DNA of 64,000 nt from the NCBI RefSeq assembly GCF_003439125.1, contig NZ_QSUU01000009.1, forward strand, positions 42,382 to 106,381, in the 5' to 3' direction. Under the pieces are notes generated by a model that was given only the letters and a program-made list of their open reading frames with translations, did not search any database and had not been told where the DNA came from. The position numbers were made by a program, and so were the translations under genes. The DNA comes from Collinsella sp. OM04-5. Its GTDB lineage: Bacteria; Actinomycetota; Coriobacteriia; Coriobacteriales; Coriobacteriaceae. Within the stretch, counting starts at the first letter, position 1. Each line of letters starts with the position of its first letter. Shown here piece by piece: positions 59,022-64,000 of the stretch.

Positions 59022-59687
59022 CTACCCCGTCACGCGCACGCTGGGGCACAAATCTGCCAGCGGACACTCGCTGCACTTGGGTTTGCGGGCGTCGCAGATC
59101 TCGCGACCAAAGGTAATCCACTGATGGTTGACCGACTCCCAATACTCGTGCGGCAAAATCTTGAGCAGATCCTGCTCGGTCTTGAGCGGCTCCTTGGCAT
59201 GCGTCTTGGGACTCAACATCAGGCGGTGCGCAATGCGGTTGACGTGCGTGTCCACCGCAATGCCCTCCACGATGCCATACCCCACGTTGAGCACGATGTT
59301 CGCCGTCTTGCGTCCCACGCCCGGCAGCTTTACAAGCTCCTTCATGTCGGCCGGCACCTCGCCGCCATAGTCGGCGACGATCATCTGCGCGGCCTCGACG
59401 GCATGCTTGGCTTTGCTCTTGTAGAAGCCGAGTGACCTGATGGTGTCCGCCACGTCAGCCACGCTCGCCCCGGCCATGGCCTCGGGCGTGGGCCACTGGG
59501 CAAACAGCCGCGGCGTCACCTTGTTGACCTGCGCATCGGTCGTTTGCGCCGAAAGCAGCACCGCGATCAGCAGGCGGAAGGGATTCTCGTGGTCCAAAAA
59601 GCACTCGACCGGGCCATAGCGACGGTTGAGGCGCTCACACACCTCGATGGCGCGCTCGCGCTTGGCGGCATTGGTCTCGCGTGGCAT
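59022..59687 (-). CDS. nth: Endonuclease III
   Basis: DNA glycosylase/AP lyase for oxidised pyrimidines, 221 residues. The helix-hairpin-helix LPGVGRKTANIVL carries the catalytic Lys127, and the catalytic Asp146 is in AVDTHVNRIAHR. Four cysteines C198-X6-C205-X2-C208-X5-C214 ligate the 4Fe-4S cluster. The N-terminal LLSAQTTDAQVNKVTPRLF is standard. GAGGAG is 5 nt before the ATG at 59687. Confidence 0.96.
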   Translation of the reverse strand: MPRETNAAKRERAIEVCERLNRRYGPVECFLDHENPFRLLIAVLLSAQTTDAQVNKVTPRLFAQWPTPEAMAGASVADVADTIRSLGFYKSKAKHAVEAAQMIVADYGGEVPADMKELVKLPGVGRKTANIVLNVGYGIVEGIAVDTHVNRIAHRLMLSPKTHAKEPLKTEQDLLKILPHEYWESVNHQWITFGREICDARKPKCSECPLADLCPSVRVTG

Positions 59688-59750
59688 AACGACTCCTCGG
59701 CTCAACGGCACAATAAACTGATAGGCACAATTGTCCCACGTCCGAGACGC

Positions 59751-61553
59751 TTACGCCTCCAAGAATGCGCCGGTCTGACGACTCCACAGGCTCGCGTACT
59801 CGCCGCCCGCCTCGACGAGCTGCACATGCGTGCCGTCCTCGACGATCTCGCCATCCGCCAGCACCACAATGCGATCGAGCGCCGCCACGGTGGACAGGCG
59901 GTGCGCCACCACAATGGAGGTACGTCCACGCATCAGGTTTTCGAGCGCCTCCTGCACCAGCGCCTCGGACTCGCTGTCGAGGGCAGAGGTCGCCTCATCG
60001 AGCACCAGAATCGGCGCGTCGGTTAGGATGGCGCGGGCGATAGCCACACGCTGACGCTGGCCGCCCGAGAGCTTAACGCCACGCTCGCCCACCATGGTGT
60101 CAAAGCCACGGGGCAAGCGGTCGATAAACTCCAGGGCATTGGCCAGGCGCGCCGCCTCACGAATCTGCTCATCAGTGGCGTTGGGACGACCGTAGGCAAT
60201 GTTTTCGCGAATGGAGCGGTGAAACAGCAGCGCCTCCTGCGGCACGTAGGCAACCTGGCGGCGAAGGCTCTGCTGCGTACAGCGCGAGACGTTCTGGCCG
60301 TCCACGAGCACGCGGCCGCCCTGCACATCGTCCAAGCGCAGCAACAGCTTGGTAAGCGTCGACTTGCCCGAGCCCGATTTACCCACCAGGCCCACGCGCT
60401 GGCCCGCCGCCACGTGAAGCGTCAGGTCGTCGAACACGTTCTCGCCCGCCGCGGCGTCACGATATGCAAAGCTCAGGTGCTCAAAATCAATCGCACCTTC
60501 GGTCACTTTGAGCTCAGGGGCGTCCGGGTCGTCTGCCACCAAACGTGGCTCATCCAGCACGCGCGTCATCTCGACCGCATCGCCCAAAGCACGGTTAATG
60601 CGCTGCATCATGGAACTCACGTAGTTCAGGCGCATGGTGAGGTTATAGGTGTAGGTAAAGATCATGACGAGCGAGCCGGCCGAGATGCCAAACCACGCGT
60701 TGCCGCCCGCCACGAACACACTCACCACGGCCATGGTGATGACGATAAGGCCCGAGGTCGTAAAGTTGCGCTGCATCATGGCGTGCATCGAGACCGTTTC
60801 GGCATCGCGCGCGGCACGATCGGCGGTGTCGAACAGATCGCGTTCAAAGTCCTCTCGCCCGCAGGTCTTGACGGCCAAGATGTTCGTGACCGCGTCGGAC
60901 AGCACACCCGAGAGCTTGTTTTGTGCGGCGGACGTCGCGGCCGAAAGCGGCATGATGCGCTTGTACATAAGCCAGACAAACGCGATGTAGACGACCATGA
61001 TGCCCACCAGGATCACGGTAAATGTGGGCACCACCGGAGCGAGCGCCGTCACCGTGCAGACAACCGAGGTGATGGTAGGAATGAGCGAATACACCGTCAC
61101 GTCGACCAGACCCGTGTAGCCGCTCATAAAACGGCTCGTCTGGCTCACAAGCGATCCGCCAAAGCGGCTGGTGTGGAATGTCATGGATTGATTGGAGAGC
61201 GTGTCGAAGCACAGGCGCGCCAGGTGATAGTTGCCTGCGATCTCGAGCTTGTAGACGGTGTAGTCCTGCAGCTTGGAGAGGATCTGGCCCACCAGGTTGA
61301 CGAGCACGAGCGCCAAAATGTAGGGACCGAAGACCTCAAACACCTGGTCGCCCGCTACGGGGCCGGCTTGGACACGATCGACGATGAGGGCCATAACGTA
61401 GGTGTTGGCAAACGTGAGCAAAAAGATGTAGCCCGCCGACGAGAACACCGAGAGAAAGACGATCAGCGGCTGCGTGCGCGTGACATCCCAAAAACGCTGC
61501 AGCGTGCGGCGCACGGTTGAGCGTTTGAGCGGGCTGGTGCTTCTCTGAGACAT
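59751..61553 (-). CDS. ABC transporter, fused permease/ATPase (half-exporter)
   Basis: 600 residues. Six TM helices in the first 330 residues (FLSVFSSAGYIFLLTFANTY, ILALVLVNLVGQIL), then the nucleotide-binding domain: Walker A GLVGKSGSGKSTLTKLLLRL, Q-loop YVPQEALLF, signature KLSGGQRQRVAIARAIL, Walker B ILVLDEATSALDSE, H-loop AHRLSTVA. It has the type IV exporter plan and would form a homodimer or pair with a second half-transporter; none is adjacent. The start at 61553 has GGAAG upstream. Cargo unknown. Confidence 0.9.
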   Translation of the reverse strand: MSQRSTSPLKRSTVRRTLQRFWDVTRTQPLIVFLSVFSSAGYIFLLTFANTYVMALIVDRVQAGPVAGDQVFEVFGPYILALVLVNLVGQILSKLQDYTVYKLEIAGNYHLARLCFDTLSNQSMTFHTSRFGGSLVSQTSRFMSGYTGLVDVTVYSLIPTITSVVCTVTALAPVVPTFTVILVGIMVVYIAFVWLMYKRIMPLSAATSAAQNKLSGVLSDAVTNILAVKTCGREDFERDLFDTADRAARDAETVSMHAMMQRNFTTSGLIVITMAVVSVFVAGGNAWFGISAGSLVMIFTYTYNLTMRLNYVSSMMQRINRALGDAVEMTRVLDEPRLVADDPDAPELKVTEGAIDFEHLSFAYRDAAAGENVFDDLTLHVAAGQRVGLVGKSGSGKSTLTKLLLRLDDVQGGRVLVDGQNVSRCTQQSLRRQVAYVPQEALLFHRSIRENIAYGRPNATDEQIREAARLANALEFIDRLPRGFDTMVGERGVKLSGGQRQRVAIARAILTDAPILVLDEATSALDSESEALVQEALENLMRGRTSIVVAHRLSTVAALDRIVVLADGEIVEDGTHVQLVEAGGEYASLWSRQTGAFLEA

Positions 61554-61676
61554 GGGCTTCCTTTCGCATCTGATAGGGCGAAACGCCATTGTTGCACACT
61601 AAAGCGCACTTCAGGCAAGCGCGATGCGAAAAGCGCCCGCGCCGTGCTTGCGCCGGCGCCCCGCCGTCAGATGCAG

Positions 61677-63032
61677 CTAGTCCTCGTCTTTTTGGTCTGC
61701 GGGCAGGTCTGCGGACTCCAAGCCCAAAATCGCGTCGGCCTCCCGCGCGTCTTCCAGCGCGTCGATGTCCTTGAGTTTGCGCTCCATGACGTTGGTGCGC
61801 GTGGTGATGATGCCCTCGACCGTTTTGCCCGCGGTCTCGATCTGCTGCTGGGCGCGGCGCAGCGCCGCCTGATAGCGCGGTAGTTCGGCCTTGACGGCGG
61901 AAAGCACGCGTAGCACGTCGTCGGTGCGCTTTTGCAGCCTAAACGTCTGGTAGCTCATCTGCAGGCTGTTGAGGATGGCCGCCATGGTGCTGGGGCCGGC
62001 AACGTTGACGTGATAGTCGCGGCCCAGGGTCTCGATAAGCCCAGGGCGCGTGACGACCTCGGCGTACAGGCCCTCAAACGGAACGAACAGAATGCCAAAG
62101 TTGGTGGTCGCGGGCACGCTCAGGTACTTTTCGCAGATGTCCTTTGCCTCGCGCTTCACCATGGTGTCGAGCGTCTTGCGCGCGGCGGCGACGGCCTCCG
62201 CGTCGCCCGACTCCTGGGCGTCGAGCAGATGCTCATACGCATCGCCCGGGAATTTGGAGTCGATTGGCAGCAGCACGGGGTCTCCCTCGTCTACCGGCAG
62301 CTTGACGGCAAACTCAACGCGCTCCGAGGCGCCGGGCTTGGTGGCGACGTTTTCCAGATACTGGTCGGGCGTAAGGATGTCCGCCAGGATCGCGCCCAGC
62401 TGCACCTCGCCCAAAATGCCACGCGCCTTGACATTGCCCAGCACGCGTTTAAGGTCGCCCACGCCGGTGGCGATAGATTGCATATCGCCCAGGCCCTTAT
62501 ACACGGCCTCGAGCTGGTCGCTCACCTGCTTAAACGATGCCGACAGACGGTCGTTGAGCGTGCGGGAGAGTTTCTCGTCCACCGTCGCGCGCATCTGATC
62601 GAGCTGCACGTTGTTGTCCTTGCGGATGGCGCCCAGCTGGGCATCGACCGTCTCGCGCACCTTGTCTAGGCGCTGCTCGATGCCCTCGCGGTTGGCGCCG
62701 AGCTGTTGGGTCGTCTCGCGGCGCAGGTCATCCATACGGTCGCCCGCCTGCGAGAACTCACGCGCGATGGTCAGGTAGCGCTGCTGCTCCACGGCGGCGT
62801 CGGTCGTCTGCTGCTGTGCGATGGCGTTTGCGGTGCGTCGGGTTTCGGCCAACGCGACGTTGAGGGTATCGAGTGTACTGTTGGCCTGCTCGAGCGCCGC
62901 GAGCGTCTCGGCGTCGCTGTCGCCACGCTCCCGCAGCTCGGCACGAAGACCTTTAAGCTGCAGGGCGCAAGCCACAGCAACCCCCACCGCCACCAAGGCA
63001 ATCACAACAAGCACAATATCAATAGCAGACAT
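61677..63032 (-). CDS. rmuC: DNA recombination protein RmuC
   Basis: 451 residues. An N-terminal TM helix (AIDIVLVVIALVAVGVAVAC) anchors it, a long coiled coil (residues about 30-170) follows, and then the conserved RmuC nuclease-like domain: RGILGEVQLGAILADILTPD, VEFAVKLP, PLPIDSKFPGDAYEHLL-like, FGILFVPFEGLYAEVV and VAGPSTMAAILNSLQMSYQT. It limits inversions and rearrangements by an unproven mechanism. The Met at 63032 has GGCGGAG closely upstream. C-terminal end acidic. Confidence 0.93.
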   Translation of the reverse strand: MSAIDIVLVVIALVAVGVAVACALQLKGLRAELRERGDSDAETLAALEQANSTLDTLNVALAETRRTANAIAQQQTTDAAVEQQRYLTIAREFSQAGDRMDDLRRETTQQLGANREGIEQRLDKVRETVDAQLGAIRKDNNVQLDQMRATVDEKLSRTLNDRLSASFKQVSDQLEAVYKGLGDMQSIATGVGDLKRVLGNVKARGILGEVQLGAILADILTPDQYLENVATKPGASERVEFAVKLPVDEGDPVLLPIDSKFPGDAYEHLLDAQESGDAEAVAAARKTLDTMVKREAKDICEKYLSVPATTNFGILFVPFEGLYAEVVTRPGLIETLGRDYHVNVAGPSTMAAILNSLQMSYQTFRLQKRTDDVLRVLSAVKAELPRYQAALRRAQQQIETAGKTVEGIITTRTNVMERKLKDIDALEDAREADAILGLESADLPADQKDED

Positions 63033-63155
63033 AAACTCCGCCCAACAAACCCAATCGAGCACCAATCAAAGCCGCGATCAATCTTACCCTGTCAAACGCA
63101 GTTCATGTCCAATCGAGCGCAGACAAGTTACCTTTGCGCTATGGGTGCTGGTCCG

Positions 63156-63590
63156 CTAGCTCTCCCAGCTGGCGCGGATGGTTGCTGCGACATCCCCCAA
63201 GCGCTGACCAAGAGCTGCCAAGTGCTGAAGTACCTCATTGGGCGAGGCGCCGTTGAGGATGCACGTGAGGGCATATGAGGCCAAGAAGATTGTCGCGAGC
63301 CCCATCGGGATCAGCACGATCATCGCCAGCGTACGCAGGCGCTGGGCCCAGAGACGGTGACGCGCACGACGTTTATCGAACGCGAGCTCCTGCGCATATG
63401 AATCCTGCTGTACGGAATAGGCCTCTGGCGCCGAGTCACACCCGGGCACAGCTGCAGGTACAGCAGCGGGCACGACATTTTGCGCAAAGGGCTGGGCTGC
63501 CGCCCCTTGCATTTGCATCTCCATGAGTCGTTGCTGCTGACGCAGCATGCGCTCAGCTTGTTGCTGCGGAGTCTCAAGAAACAGATCCAT
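63156..63590 (-). CDS. Small single-span membrane protein
   Basis: Unknown, 144 residues. The first 90 residues are hydrophilic and Gln/Met/Ala-rich (ERMLRQQQRLMEMQMQGAAA), then a basic stretch (KRRARHRLWAQRLR) precedes a TM helix (TLAMIVLIPMGLATIFLASY), leaving about 35 residues outside. The Met at 63590 has GGAGG 5 nt upstream; the upstream TTG is the start of that box. It is not in an obvious operon. No family recognised. Confidence 0.6.
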   Translation of the reverse strand: MDLFLETPQQQAERMLRQQQRLMEMQMQGAAAQPFAQNVVPAAVPAAVPGCDSAPEAYSVQQDSYAQELAFDKRRARHRLWAQRLRTLAMIVLIPMGLATIFLASYALTCILNGASPNEVLQHLAALGQRLGDVAATIRASWES

Positions 63591-63840
63591 GCTGGCCTCC
63601 AAAATCGGAGCATTCGATGCTTACGACCAGCATCCCGCACCGCCATGACCGCGACAACGCAATCGCCGGCAATAGCCACAAAGTTTCTTTTGCTCAAAAG
63701 CCGTCGAAAAGCCCAACAACTCCCCTACCAGCACTTTCTCTGAGCTTTTTTCGCCAGCAATCTTTTGGCCTTCCACTCTTACGCCAACTGACCAAAATCT
63801 AACCAAAAACTTGACGAAAATTGTGAAGACAGGGACCCCA

Positions 63841-63873
63841 CACAAAAACGTGCCGCCCCAAAAGGGGCGGCAC
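63841..63873 (-). terminator. Terminator for a gene entering from the right edge
   Basis: GTGCCGCCCC pairs perfectly with GGGGCGGCAC around a 4 nt loop, followed on the minus strand by GTTTTTGTG. The gene it ends is not identifiable in the last 130 nt. 63591-63840 holds nothing recognisable. Confidence 0.75.
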
Positions 63874-63944
63874 ACAAACTTCTAATCAGCTTTTCAGTAA
63901 CGAGCACGCGACGACCCGAAGCCGGAGCGCAGGGCGGGAGGCCG

Positions 63945-64000
63945 GATCGCCTTCCCTCAACGCGACCCTGCGGAGCCGTGAGCGGGGAGGGAAGGCGATC
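63945..64000. repeat. Inverted repeat cut by the window edge
   Basis: GATCGCCTTCCCT (63945-63957) is the exact reverse complement of AGGGAAGGCGATC (63988-64000). The structure may extend further on the right. Confidence 0.6.

Noticed and set aside
57518..59116. A 532-codon open frame on the plus strand opposite mfd
   Set aside because: It is the mirror of mfd, whose domains are complete; the frame is Arg/His/Leu-rich with no ribosome site, an effect of GC-rich codons. Similar long mirrors oppose pheT (7754-9130), the M32 gene (11046-12413), DUF4012 (14691-16319) and M16 (28951-30327).
63874..64000. RNase P RNA or another structural RNA gene ending at the edge
   Set aside because: The sequence is GC-rich and palindromic, but none of the conserved rnpB or tmRNA segments is present; too little is visible to decide.

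Overview
The window looks like chromosome of a high-GC, Gram-positive gut anaerobe of the Coriobacteriia, most plausibly Collinsella. This is an inference from the GC-rich codon use, the T-box control of pheST, the abundance of mannose-type PTS genes and the protein flavours; no rRNA is present to prove it. There are no prophage genes, transposases or CRISPR arrays. Most genes are on the minus strand.

Layout: 0-6.3 kb holds the end of pyruvate kinase, an orphan AbiEi-like protein, a PLC-like protein and a cobalt ECF transporter (cbiMN-cbiQ-cbiO). 6.5-18 kb is housekeeping: pheST behind a T-box leader, an M32 carboxypeptidase, glmM, a DUF4012 membrane protein, an EamA exporter and tRNA-Val(GAC). 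18-22 kb is accessory: a DUF5710 protein, a translationally coupled pair of unknowns, and an AlbA_2/ATPase regulator facing two duplicated arrays of a TTATCTCTC motif. 22-27 kb is a mannose-family PTS operon with a SIS-domain deglycase-like enzyme and a GntR regulator. 27-37.5 kb carries an M16 peptidase, an unusual zinc-ribbon/YD-repeat surface protein, hicAB, a 5-formyl-THF cyclo-ligase, a second AbiEi-like protein, metA and an L-2-hydroxyacid/lactate dehydrogenase. 37.8-52.4 kb contains three more SIS enzymes, three more GntR regulators, a second complete mannose-type PTS (fused IIAB, IIC, IID), recQ, a YitT protein, a HAD phosphatase and another EamA carrier. 52.5-64 kb returns to housekeeping: a GNAT, threonine aldolase, PAP2 phosphatase, mfd, nth, an ABC exporter, rmuC and a small membrane protein.

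Two themes stand out. First, four SIS proteins keep the Glu-X15-His pair of the FraB/FrlB/GfrF deglycases and sit with two PTS systems, four UTRA-type GntR regulators and an EamA carrier. Several of the upstream regions share an ACGTTATA-containing motif. This suggests a regulon for scavenging Amadori products (glycated amino acids) or similar sugar-amine conjugates. Second, the intergenic space is full of structured repeats. The best is a roughly 95-190 nt element placed right after stop codons in at least four places, whose stems change in a compensatory way between copies, as expected of a structured RNA. Other palindrome families include one that sits in frame inside the M16 peptidase gene and one whose two copies bracket an AbiEi-like gene.
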